Part shown: positions 7,812 through 16,729 of the stretch, piece by piece
How the letters are laid out: every line of letters begins with the position of its first letter
How positions within the stretch are numbered: the first letter of the stretch is position 1
Notes under the pieces: generated by a model
Databases searched by the model: none
The model's input: the letters and a program-made list of their open reading frames with translations, nothing else
What the model was told of the DNA's origin: nothing
From: Roseofilum reptotaenium CS-1145
GTDB taxonomy: Bacteria > Cyanobacteriota > Cyanobacteriia > Cyanobacteriales > Desertifilaceae
DNA: 64,000 nucleotides
Assembly (NCBI RefSeq): GCF_028330985.1
Contig: NZ_JAQMUE010000072.1
Span: 62,001 to 126,000, forward strand
Direction: 5' to 3'
Position numbers and translations under genes: made by a program

Positions 7812-9374
7812 ATGAGCAAAACTGAAGAGATTTTATCCCAATTACCAGGGGATGTGCTGGGAGAGTTGCGAAAGGTGGATGGGCTTTGGTCGAGTTTGCG
7901 ATCGGGCAAGATTCCTGTCTCCTCAGTCGTTACTGTAGCAGATCGAGAAGGTTCTAGTCCCCATCAACCCTTAGATACAGACGTGGTCATTTGTGGAGGC
8001 ACACTAGGGATTATGATGGCCTGTGCCTTGCAGTTGCGCGGGATACAGGTAACGGTGGTAGAGCGGGGGATTTTGCGTGGCAGGATACAGGAGTGGAATA
8101 TTTCCCGTCGGGAGTTAGGGGTTTTGGTAGAGTTGGGGTTACTGACTCCAGAACAGTTAGAGGAGGCGATCGCCACTGAGTATAACCCAGCTCGGGTTAG
8201 TTTTCCGGGTGGTGACGATATTTGGGTTAAGGATATCCTCAATATTGGTATCGATCCGGTATTTCTGTTGGAGTCTCTCAAGCAGCGTTTTCTAGCAGCG
8301 GGAGGAACCCTATTAGAGCAAACACTATTTCAAGGAGCAACCATTTATCCAGATAGAGTTATGGTTAAAGTGGGCGATCTCTATCTTAACGCTCGCTTAC
8401 TCCTAGATGCCATGGGTCACTTTTCCCCTATTAGTCAACAAGCGCGAGCAGGAGCAAAACCCGATGCCGTTTGTTTAGTCGTTGGTAGCGTCGCTCAAGG
8501 ATATCCTAAAAGTGACACTGGAGATCTCTTTGTCTCCTTCACTCCACCTATCAATCACTGTCAATATTTTTGGGAAGCTTTTCCGGCAAAAGATGGTCGC
8601 ACCACCTATTTATTTACCTACTTAGATGCCCATCCTGACCGATTTAGCCTCGAATTTTTCTATGAGGAATATTTGCGCTTGCTGCCAGAATACCAAAATA
8701 TTTCCCTCGATAAACTCACCTTTCAACGTGCCCTCTTTGGCTTTTTTCCCTGTTATCAAAACAGTCCCCTTAAATTGCCCTTTGACCGTATTTTACCCAT
8801 CGGTGATAGTAGCAGCAGCCAGTCCCCCCTCAGTTTTGGTGGTTTTGGAGCCATGATCCGTCACTTAAAGCGTTTAACCTTGGGTATTGAAGAAGCCTTA
8901 ACCCTCGATACTCTCAAACAGAAAGACTTAACTCTTCTCCAACCCTATCAACCCAGTTTATCGGTCACTTGGCTCTTCCAGCGCTCTATGAGTTTAAAAA
9001 TGGAAAGTAAAGACTTTCTTGTGCCTCCCAATGACTTACTCAGTGGTGTTTTTGCCATCATGGAAGAAGCAGGTAATGAAGTCTTATATCCCTTTCTTCA
9101 AGATGTAGTACAGTTTCCTGGCTTAACCCAAACCTTACTTCAAACCTGGATTCAGCAACCCATTTCTGTTCTAAAAATAATTCCTCAAGTTGGTTTGTCT
9201 ACTTTGTTCAATTGGACGCTCCATTATCAGAATTTAGCCAGTTATACTCTCTTAGATTTAATCGGTAAATCCTTAGAACGCTATCTCAATTTTTTGTCTC
9301 CAGAGCAATTATACACCTATCATCGTTGGCTTGATAGTTGGCACTACGGCTCAGGACGGGATTATCACAGTTAA
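7812..9374 (+). CDS. cruP: FAD-dependent oxidoreductase, CruP-type lycopene cyclase paralogue
   Basis: This 520-residue flavoprotein has a Rossmann FAD-binding motif at about residues 57-85 (VVICGGTLGIMMA then VTVVER), followed by GILRGRIQEWNISRREL and YNPARVSF, which I recognise from the CruA/CruP branch of lycopene cyclases. LPIGDSSSSQSPLSFGGFG matches the second FAD contact. CruP homologues of cyanobacteria and plants are linked to carotenoid metabolism and oxidative protection; their catalytic role is unsettled. I chose ATG at 7812 over a TTG 20 codons earlier because it gives the natural start MSKTEEILSQLPG. It is divergent from the MurL-like gene. No tailing gene follows; mobile-element debris does. 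Confidence 0.75.
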   Translation: MSKTEEILSQLPGDVLGELRKVDGLWSSLRSGKIPVSSVVTVADREGSSPHQPLDTDVVICGGTLGIMMACALQLRGIQVTVVERGILRGRIQEWNISRRELGVLVELGLLTPEQLEEAIATEYNPARVSFPGGDDIWVKDILNIGIDPVFLLESLKQRFLAAGGTLLEQTLFQGATIYPDRVMVKVGDLYLNARLLLDAMGHFSPISQQARAGAKPDAVCLVVGSVAQGYPKSDTGDLFVSFTPPINHCQYFWEAFPAKDGRTTYLFTYLDAHPDRFSLEFFYEEYLRLLPEYQNISLDKLTFQRALFGFFPCYQNSPLKLPFDRILPIGDSSSSQSPLSFGGFGAMIRHLKRLTLGIEEALTLDTLKQKDLTLLQPYQPSLSVTWLFQRSMSLKMESKDFLVPPNDLLSGVFAIMEEAGNEVLYPFLQDVVQFPGLTQTLLQTWIQQPISVLKIIPQVGLSTLFNWTLHYQNLASYTLLDLIGKSLERYLNFLSPEQLYTYHRWLDSWHYGSGRDYHS

Positions 9375-9589
9375 TAATCAACAAAATTGTAGGATGCGTT
9401 GATAATCTCAGTACAGGACAAAAAAGTTGAAAAGGATGCAAGGAGAGGGTTTGATGGAAGTTAGCACAACACTAATCAGACCCTCATGCAATACAGTGAC
9501 TCCATTCGAGAGCAATGACGATCCCATCTGGGCTGGCATGGAGACAGACTCTCCTTGATCGCCTTGTTCATTATCGTTGTGTTCCGAGC

Positions 9590-9706
9590 TATAGTCATTT
9601 TAATTAAGATTGACACACCAAGATTTATCTACAACAACGGTATCTGTAGGGGCGAACGGCCGTTCGCCCCTACAACCATGTCCCATCCTTAATTAAAACA
9701 ACTATA
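9590..9706. mobile_element. MITE-like element with 23-bp inverted ends and TA target duplication
   Basis: The left end at 9590-9612 begins TATAGTCATTTTAATTAAG and the right end at 9684-9706 is its inverted counterpart (19 of 23 bases match). TA is present at both outer ends (9590-9591, 9705-9706). The interior is only about 70 bp, has no coding capacity, and contains the perfect palindrome at 9645-9674. The insertion splits an IS4-type transposase reading frame that becomes continuous when the element and one TA are removed, which is direct evidence that it moved as a unit. TA duplication is typical of IS630/Tc1-type transposition. Confidence 0.7.
9645..9674. repeat. 30-bp perfect palindrome, dispersed GTAGGGGCGAA family
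   Basis: The arms are TGTAGGGGCGAAC and its exact complement around a GGCC centre. This copy is perfectly symmetrical and forms the middle of the MITE-like element. Related copies at 9928, 16590, 17983, 29855 and 59758 have an A/T-rich centre instead of CGGCCG. Confidence 0.8.
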
Positions 9707-9879
9707 AAACTGTGAACCTAGCTGAACTGGCGAGTGTCTGGGGAGGAAGAAGTACCGAAGCGTCAAACTATCCCTCTTCTGTCAAACTGGGAAAACATTT
9801 GTCTTGACTGACTTCTAAAACTCTTGCAGTATCGGCGATCGCGACATTTTTTCCTAACAGAAACTCGAAAATCCAGTCA

Positions 9880-9919
9880 TACCCTTTCCCATGAAGCTGA
9901 GCTTCATAGGGAAAGGGTA
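9880..9919. repeat. 18-bp hairpin with TACCCTTTCCC arms
   Basis: Bases 9880-9897 (TACCCTTTCCCATGAAGC) pair with 9901-9919 with one bulged base and a 3-nt TGA loop. It sits just before another GTAGGGG-type palindrome in the non-coding graveyard between cruP and the phosphohexomutase. It has no T-run of a terminator and is more likely a repeat or mobile-element end. Confidence 0.5.
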
Positions 9920-9927
9920 TTACAACA

Positions 9928-9955
9928 GTAGGAGTGAAAAATTTTTCGCCCCTAC
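9928..9955. repeat. GTAGGGG-family palindrome, one degenerate arm
   Basis: The 3' arm TTTTTCGCCCCTAC is intact, while the 5' arm reads GTAGGAGTGAA with two changes. The centre is AAAAATTTTT. The rest of the 630-bp gap (9375-10007) holds the IS4 remnant, the MITE and the 18-bp hairpin; I see no intact gene in it. Confidence 0.7.
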
Positions 9956-10007
9956 AGATGTATGTCAATTCGCAATGACTTTTATAATGAATTAGCCAAA
10001 TATGATA

Positions 10008-11534
10008 TTACTTCATCGTTGAAAGATCTAGGGCATCAAAGGATTGGAAAAATGCGAGCAGTTTACGGGCAATTTTGACCACACCACCGCTAACATTGGA
10101 TTCAATATTCAGGGGAATCACCGGATCGTGGAGGGACAAACGCAAGAGAAACCATCCATCTTCTTCTGGAGCAGTGCAGGAAACTCGCACGCCTTCATAG
10201 TTATTGGGAACTACACTCCAGTTCGGTTGAGCGTTAGCAAAGGTTTGCAAGGCTTCAATCACCTGATTACCATAGGGTTTGAAGTCATTCAGGGCAAGTT
10301 TAATACGGAATTCCTGGCTTTCGACAGGTTCTTTGAGGTTAGTGATTAAATCATTGAGCGATCGCCCTTCTAATTTCGCTTTTGCCAATTCGATCGCCAG
10401 TTTACTGACTAAGTAAGCTCCATCATCAAGAAAATAGTTTTCTTTCATTGCTGCATGACCGGAGGTTTCAATAGCTAACCAAGATTCCTGACCTTCTGCG
10501 TTTAATCGTTGGGCTTCATTGATAACATTTTTATACCCACGCTTAAACCGATGATGAGTTCCCTTGAGGTCTTCGGTAATGAACTTCGCTAAACCATCAG
10601 AGGTAATGGAGTCCGTAACTATAGTCGATCCGGGATGTTCCCGCAACACAATAGCAGAAATGAGGGCAATGAGACGGTTGCGGTTCAGTTCTTTACCCGT
10701 GCCATCTACGGCTCCCCCGCGATCTACATCAGTATCAAAGATAATCCCCAAATCCGCTTGATTCTCCGTGACCGCTTTACAGATAGCATCCATTGCTTTG
10801 CCATTTTCGGGGTTCGGTACATGGTTAGGGAAATGGCCATCTGGGTCAAGAAATTGACTCCCTGTGGTGTCTGCACCCAAGGGTTGCAAGACTTGACTGA
10901 CATAAAATCCCCCTGCACCATTACCGGCATCAACGACAATTTTGAGACCTTTCAGGGGTTGTTCAAAATTGGTGGGATGGTTCGTGCCTTCCCGGATTTT
11001 TTGCACCAGTTGACCGGCATAAACGCTCATAAAGTCTTTGGAGGTAATGATTCCGGGGGTAGGTGCGGGTGTAAAGTGGGTTTCGGAGGCAATGCTCAGA
11101 ATCTGACTGATATTTTGTTTTTCTAATCCCCCTTTAGCCGTAAAAAATTTACATCCATTGCGATTTGAGGGGAGATGGCTAGCTGTCAACATGATTGACC
11201 CATCACACATAAACCCAGGGGTTACTGTACTCATGAATAGGGCAGGGGTCGAAGCCAGTCCGAAATCATACACTGTTGCACCCAGGGCAGCGATCTCTTC
11301 CATCATCGCATCGATCAATTCTGGCCCAGAAATACGGCTATCGCGTCCCAACCCTAGAGTTAATTCTGTAATTGGTTTTTCTAAAGTTTGACTGAGCCAA
11401 GTGCAAAAACTTTGACCAATTTTACGGCAAACGTCGGGCGTTAAATTAACCGGCTCATCGGGGATCAAGGGAAGTGCCACTCCTCGAATATCCGAGCCAT
11501 TTTGTAATTTTTTCCAATTGATATCGTTAACCAT
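10008..11534 (-). CDS. Phosphoglucomutase/phosphomannomutase family protein
   Basis: This 508-residue alpha-D-phosphohexomutase interconverts hexose 1- and 6-phosphates in the cytosol. The catalytic phosphoserine loop is TASHLPSNRNG (Ser119), the metal loop is FDTDVDRGGAVD (about 265-276), and the sugar-binding loop is ETSGHAAM. The C-terminal domain contributes the phosphate contact near NYEGVRVSC. The metal loop reads DTDVDR where many members have DGDxDR; all three metal-binding Asp are kept. Which sugar is preferred (glucose or mannose) cannot be read from the sequence. It is monocistronic by position and head-to-head with the broken methyltransferase gene. Confidence 0.88.
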   Translation of the reverse strand: MVNDINWKKLQNGSDIRGVALPLIPDEPVNLTPDVCRKIGQSFCTWLSQTLEKPITELTLGLGRDSRISGPELIDAMMEEIAALGATVYDFGLASTPALFMSTVTPGFMCDGSIMLTASHLPSNRNGCKFFTAKGGLEKQNISQILSIASETHFTPAPTPGIITSKDFMSVYAGQLVQKIREGTNHPTNFEQPLKGLKIVVDAGNGAGGFYVSQVLQPLGADTTGSQFLDPDGHFPNHVPNPENGKAMDAICKAVTENQADLGIIFDTDVDRGGAVDGTGKELNRNRLIALISAIVLREHPGSTIVTDSITSDGLAKFITEDLKGTHHRFKRGYKNVINEAQRLNAEGQESWLAIETSGHAAMKENYFLDDGAYLVSKLAIELAKAKLEGRSLNDLITNLKEPVESQEFRIKLALNDFKPYGNQVIEALQTFANAQPNWSVVPNNYEGVRVSCTAPEEDGWFLLRLSLHDPVIPLNIESNVSGGVVKIARKLLAFFQSFDALDLSTMK

Positions 11535-11681
11535 AGCTAGTAAGCATACATAAAGCTAACTTTCAGAGTACCCTAAGTTTCGCTTTTTTCCTCTAAGCTT
11601 AAGATAATTTACCGATCTGCCCTAGATTGACAAAAAACTGAACTCCATTAAACTAGAATAAAGACGCTACACCTGGTTATC

Positions 11682-12560
11682 ATGAAACAGCTTAGTCTAG
11701 ACTTGAATCAGAATGAAAAATTTTCCTATCAATCCTTTTTTAAGCCCGATTTTAAAGTGAAACCCTGTTTAGATTCTAGTCTAGGTGTTTTGTTTGAGCA
11801 AGACTGCTTGACCATTTTGGAAAATATTGAAGATCGAGTGGCTGATGTTGTTTTTGCCGATCCTCCGTTCAATCTAGGGAAAGCCTACGGCCAGAAATCA
11901 AATGATTCACGCTCTGATGATGAATATTTATCTTGGTGCTTTTCCTAGATCGAACAATGTTGTAGAGTTCTCAAGCCAGGAGGAAGCTTTTTTGTATATA
12001 ATTTATCGAAGTGGAATATCATTTTAGGCAATACTTTGATGCAAAATGGTCTAGATTTCCGCCATTGGATTTCTGTTAACGTTAAATCTAGTATGCCGAT
12101 CCCTGGTCGATTATATCCGAGCCATTATAGTTTGCTGTATTATTCTAAAGGTAAACCGAATGTGTTTCGGAAAATCAGAACACCAATAGAAACCTGTCGC
12201 CATTGTGGTAAAGAAATTAAAGACTATGGGGGACATCGTAAATTGATAAATCCGCTAGGGGTTAATTTAACTGATCTTTGGAATGATATTCCTCCGGTGC
12301 GTCATTGGAAATTTAAGAGTCCGAAGAGAAAGACAAATCAGTTATCGACTAAGCTGTTAGAACGAGTTATCCAAATATCTAGTTTACCCGGAAATCTCAT
12401 TATCGATCCGTTTGGTGGAAGTGGGACAACCTATGCTGTTTGTGAAGTAACGGGACGCAATTGGATAGGGATGGAAATTGAAAATTGTGATGTGATTATT
12501 GAAAGGCTAACTGAGCATAATTTATGCTATCATGAGAATAACGATTATGTGGAAGGTTAA
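11682..12560 (+). pseudogene. DNA methyltransferase disrupted by one in-frame TAG
   Basis: The frame from ATG 11682 reads to TAG at 11946-11948 (ending YLSWCFS) and continues without shift from 11949 to TAA at 12560 (IEQCCRVLKPGGSFFVYN). Together they form a normal methyltransferase of about 292 residues. The catalytic motif ADPPFNLG comes before the AdoMet motif DPFGGSGTT, the beta-type order of N4-cytosine/N6-adenine enzymes. A CRHCGKEIKDYGGH zinc-like motif lies between. Relatives have Trp at the stop position (WIDECIRVLKPGG pattern), so a single TGG-to-TAG change is the simplest explanation. The rest of the frame is undamaged, suggesting a recent loss. No restriction gene is recognisable next to it. 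Confidence 0.8.
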
Positions 12561-12814
12561 GCTTTAGCGCGTCCATCAGTTCCTTTAGGTATTCTGGGTA
12601 CTTCGTAACTGGTTTGATCGTGTTCGACTCCAAAAATGAGTAAACTTCCTTGATAACATGCTCCACAATTGCGCCAAAAATCAAAATACGGTTCGAGTTC
12701 TTCAAAGTTGCCAATGCGGTCAGTTAAATATTGGGCTAAATTGCGACAAAGAACAACGACAAAACTAGCTATATCTGGAGAACTGATTAGCTGTTCGTGT
12801 TTAATAACTTTCAT
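12557..12814 (-). CDS. Small hypothetical protein
   Basis: An 85-residue frame starts with ATG at 12814 (MKVIKHEQLISSPDIASF) and overlaps the methyltransferase stop tail-to-tail by 4 bp. It has two close cysteines (RNCGACYQG) and the acidic/aromatic stretch FEELEPYFDFW. There is no signal peptide or membrane segment. A longer reading up to 12946 would run into the DUF423 gene and is unlikely. No clear Shine-Dalgarno is present. I do not recognise it. Confidence 0.5.
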   Translation of the reverse strand: MKVIKHEQLISSPDIASFVVVLCRNLAQYLTDRIGNFEELEPYFDFWRNCGACYQGSLLIFGVEHDQTSYEVPRIPKGTDGRAKA

Positions 12815-12867
12815 GGTGTTTTGTGTGTTACGATCATGACTAGAACAAAGGCAGAGGAGAGAGGGAA

Positions 12868-13251
12868 ATGAGTCAAGTTTTTCTGACGTTAGGATCGCTA
12901 TTCGCAGCGATCGCCGTTGCTGCCGGCGCTTTTGCCTCCCATGCACTTAAAGATCAACTGAGCGATCGCTCCCTGGAAATCTTTGAAACCGCCACCAAGT
13001 ACCAAATGTATCACGCCCTCGGCATTATCTTGGTTGCCCTATTGCTGAATTCTATGCATGTGGGAAATACTTGGATGGTGACAGCAGGATGGGCATTTGT
13101 CGCTGGAATTCTCTTGTTTTCCGGTAGCTTATATGCCCTCAGCGTCACCGGAATCAAAATCCTCGGAGCCATTACCCCTTTCGGCGGTGTAGCATTTTTA
13201 ATTGGTTGGGGATGTTTAGCCCTGTCTACATGGTTGAAAACGGCTGGTTAA
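12868..13251 (+). CDS. DUF423 family membrane protein
   Basis: This 127-residue integral membrane protein has four hydrophobic segments (about 4-22, 46-63, 70-90 and 97-119). The signature AGAFASHALKDQL near the N-terminus followed by KYQMYHALGI identifies DUF423 (YgdD-like). The biochemical role of the family is not established. A strong GGAGAGAGGGA ribosome site precedes the ATG. It converges on the hydratase-like gene with a 12-bp gap. Confidence 0.9.
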   Translation: MSQVFLTLGSLFAAIAVAAGAFASHALKDQLSDRSLEIFETATKYQMYHALGIILVALLLNSMHVGNTWMVTAGWAFVAGILLFSGSLYALSVTGIKILGAITPFGGVAFLIGWGCLALSTWLKTAG

Positions 13252-13263
13252 ACCCAATATTCA

Positions 13264-14133
13264 TTACTCGAATGTTACCGAAACTTCCCCCAAACCCTCA
13301 TATCGCGCTCGAATTATCATGGCCTCTTTTACCGGAGTTAAGGGGGTAATGGTTCCTAAAGATAACAAATCTCCCGGTTTTAAATCAATTCCAGCAGCTC
13401 TCAAATCTTCTTTTAGCCATAATACGGCTTGCAAGGGATGCCCTAATAAAGCGCTACTGCTCCCCTCCGATAACGTCTCTCCTTTGCCATTTTCCATGAC
13501 TACCGCAATGGAGCCTAACCGCTTTTCCCATTCGGGAGTCCCTTCGAGTGCTACCGGTTCCCCCAAAACCCCTAACCTGGCTCCGGTATTGATAGCGACT
13601 AAGGCAGGGCCATTTAAGGTTACGGTGCGATCGTACATCAGATCGGGCAATTCAATAAAGGGAATGACAGCATCTAAACTCTCTAATACCTCTTGGGGAG
13701 TTTTCGCTTGATTGATCTTCGCATCTCCCACGCGCACCATCAAATCCGCTTCAAATACGCCACGAGCGCCAAAGTTGACGGGAACAGTTGCACCACTCGA
13801 GAGTAACATTTCTTTTAATAAAGTTCCCCGCAGAGGATGGGAAACCCCGAACCGCTCCTGAGCCACAGGACTGGTTAAAGCGGCTTTATAGCCGACAATG
13901 GGCCCAAGTTGGGGAATGAGGGCTTGTACAAATTGTTGCTGAAATTGAGCAGCTTGTTCTAGAGTGCCATTGGGAGCGATCGCCGAAACTGGAGTATGAT
14001 TCATATAATCTCTCACCAAGCGCTCTACAGAACTCGGCATCGAACGCACTTCAGCCCAGACACTGCCGGTCAAAAGGATGCTCCCAGAAAGTCCTGCTAC
14101 TAATGCTTTCCTCGATCTCCACGCCATCATCAT
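13264..14133 (-). CDS. Exported 2-keto-4-pentenoate hydratase (MhpD)-like protein
   Basis: This 289-residue protein has an N-terminal signal peptide (about residues 1-28: Arg-Ser-Arg-Lys, hydrophobic LVAGLSGSILLTGSV, then WAEV) followed by a fumarylacetoacetase-like fold of the MhpD type: VGYKAALTS, GVFEADLMVRVGD (acidic metal site) and GDLLSLGTITPLTPV near the C-terminus. Cytosolic MhpD enzymes hydrate vinylpyruvate-type acids; an exported version suggests a different or lost reaction. Three consecutive ATG codons (14133, 14130, 14127) make the exact start uncertain by two residues. No catabolic partner genes are adjacent. Confidence 0.75.
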   Translation of the reverse strand: MMMAWRSRKALVAGLSGSILLTGSVWAEVRSMPSSVERLVRDYMNHTPVSAIAPNGTLEQAAQFQQQFVQALIPQLGPIVGYKAALTSPVAQERFGVSHPLRGTLLKEMLLSSGATVPVNFGARGVFEADLMVRVGDAKINQAKTPQEVLESLDAVIPFIELPDLMYDRTVTLNGPALVAINTGARLGVLGEPVALEGTPEWEKRLGSIAVVMENGKGETLSEGSSSALLGHPLQAVLWLKEDLRAAGIDLKPGDLLSLGTITPLTPVKEAMIIRARYEGLGEVSVTFE

Positions 14134-14184
14134 CTAGTCTCCACGCCCTAATTATGGGTTCACTCTCTCACATTTTGGCACAGG

Positions 14185-14232
14185 CCCATTCCCCATTCCT
14201 CATTCCCTATTCCCTGACTTCTCGAAGAAGTC
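14185..14232. repeat. CCCATTCC-type tandem repeat plus GACTTCT palindrome
   Basis: CCCATTCCCCATTCC, TCATTCCC and TATTCCC units fill 14185-14215, followed by the palindrome GACTTCTCGAAGAAGTC at 14216-14232. The same pairing of palindrome and tandem repeat occurs at 3173-3213. It lies in the divergent region between the hydratase-like gene and pyrG. Confidence 0.6.
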
Positions 14233-14280
14233 TAATGATCGAGCGTGATGTGGCACAATAAATGGGAAGCGAAAGAATAG

Positions 14281-15966
<1,686 letters not shown>

Positions 15967-15987
15967 GCACGATCTGGAGGCAAACTG

Positions 15988-16416
15988 GTGGCATTCTGGG
16001 CTAAAATTCCATTTGAGCGTCAAATCTATGTGATCGATTTAGACCGCATAGATACGTTTATTTGTGCCACGAATGGTAAAATTTCCTTTTGGTTACCCGA
16101 TAGTCAAACGCCCATTGTCCTGACTCCCCAAGGCGAATTGGAAAGTTACTTGAAAGTTCAAAAGTATATTCATAACTGTTTAGAGAATCGGAAGGATAGA
16201 AATTGGCTCAAGTTCCACTATGAGCGCAATGACTATTTTATCAATTTGATTCAGATCAGTTTGTTTGCCTATCATCCAGGGAATAAAAAGTTGACCTTTT
16301 GGTTGCCCAATAGTCAGACAGAAATTGTCCTCAATCCGAAATTTCATGAGCAAGCCTATCATGAAGTCATTGAGTATATTCGACAACAAACTCATTATTC
16401 TTTGGATGATGAATAA
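15988..16416 (+). CDS. Hypothetical protein made of two tandem copies of one domain
   Basis: This 142-residue soluble protein starts with GTG at 15988, chosen because a perfect GGAGG lies 7 nt upstream. It consists of two similar halves offset by 70 residues: FWLPDSQTPIVL at 34-45 matches FWLPNSQTEIVL at 104-115, each preceded by an ER-x-x-Y-x-I-x-L-x-x-I strand and followed by a helix. This is an internal duplication of a beta-beta-helix unit. I do not recognise the domain. It follows pyrG by 21 bp and is followed by a hairpin terminator, so it probably ends the pyrG operon. Confidence 0.8.
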   Translation: MAFWAKIPFERQIYVIDLDRIDTFICATNGKISFWLPDSQTPIVLTPQGELESYLKVQKYIHNCLENRKDRNWLKFHYERNDYFINLIQISLFAYHPGNKKLTFWLPNSQTEIVLNPKFHEQAYHEVIEYIRQQTHYSLDDE

Positions 16417-16421
16417 GCAAT

Positions 16422-16455
16422 AGCTTGTATGGCTTAGGTTCTAAGGCTTCAAGCT
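16422..16455 (+). terminator. Hairpin after the pyrG operon
   Basis: AGCTTG (16422-16427) pairs with CAAGCT (16450-16455), and an inner CTTAG/CTAAG stem closes a GTT loop. It starts 6 bp after the stop. There is no strong T-run, so rho-independent function is uncertain. Confidence 0.45.
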
Positions 16456-16589
16456 GTACCTCATAGAAAAGAGAAACACTATAGACCTCTTGACATCAGT
16501 GAGCAGGAAATAAATAGTAATTCAGTCATCCTGTCTTCTTATGGTTATTCCTTCTAAAAAAAAGGTCTCTCAAACCTTAAGATACTCAA

Positions 16590-16618
16590 GTGGAAGAGAA
16601 AAATTTTTTCTCCCCTAC
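16590..16618. repeat. GTAGGGG-family palindrome, degenerate copy
   Basis: GTGGAAGAGAAAAA on the left faces TTTTTTCTCCCCTAC on the right. The right arm is closest to the family consensus and the left arm has decayed. It is flanked by GGTCTCTCAA (about 16564) and TTGAGAGAGG (about 16636), themselves nearly inverted, so the unit may be larger. The remaining 16417-16729 gap has no gene. Confidence 0.6.
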
Positions 16619-16693
16619 AGCATTTTTTCTTCTGTTGAGAGAGGTTCTTTATCTTTTCTTAAATTTTAATCCGACCAGACTAGGTTATTATAG

Positions 16694-16717
16694 TATGCTA
16701 AAAACTGTTTCAGCATA
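16694..16717. promoter_or_regulatory. Candidate operator in front of sqr
   Basis: TATGCT (16694-16699) and AGCATA (16712-16717) are perfect inverted half-sites, and the inner bases AAAA/TTTC extend the symmetry. The site ends 12 bp before the sqr ATG and overlaps an A/T-rich TATTATAGT stretch that could be the -10 region. Its position suits a repressor, for example a sulfide-responsive one. No regulator gene is adjacent. Confidence 0.45.
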
Positions 16718-16729
16718 GATCGAGAAATT

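Larger units (their letters stand above)
9486..9771 (+). pseudogene. IS4-type transposase N-terminal remnant, interrupted
   Basis: Translation from ATG 9486 gives MQYSDSIREQ, an in-frame TGA at 9516, then SHLGWHGDRLSLIALF and IIVVFRA up to 9590. After the MITE-like insertion (9590-9706) the same protein resumes as KTVNLAELASVWGGRS up to SNY at 9771. This pattern (WHGxRLSLIALFI, then RTVNLAELASVW) is the start of IS4-family transposases of cyanobacteria. Removing the insert with one TA copy restores the frame exactly (GCT AAA ACT GTG). Everything after SNY is missing. The A+T-rich, palindromic DNA at 9410-9485 may be the left end of the former IS. Confidence 0.7.

Noticed and set aside
9768-9968. 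A 66-codon minus-strand frame
   Set aside because: Its first half is the translation of the 18-bp hairpin and the GTAGGGG palindrome, so the frame is mostly repeat DNA. The last 35 codons might be a gene remnant, but I could not identify it.
11627-11659. TTGACA and TAGAAT upstream of the methyltransferase
   Set aside because: The spacing is 21 bp, too long for a standard sigma-70 promoter, so I did not call it.
12815-12946. N-terminal extension of the small protein at 12557-12814
   Set aside because: It would overlap the DUF423 gene, is very Arg/Gln-rich, and begins in that gene's coding DNA.
16563-16653. A larger transposon-like unit around the palindrome at 16590
   Set aside because: GGTCTCTCAA and TTGAGAGAGG are only about 10 bp and imperfect, with no clear target duplication, unlike the element at 9590.
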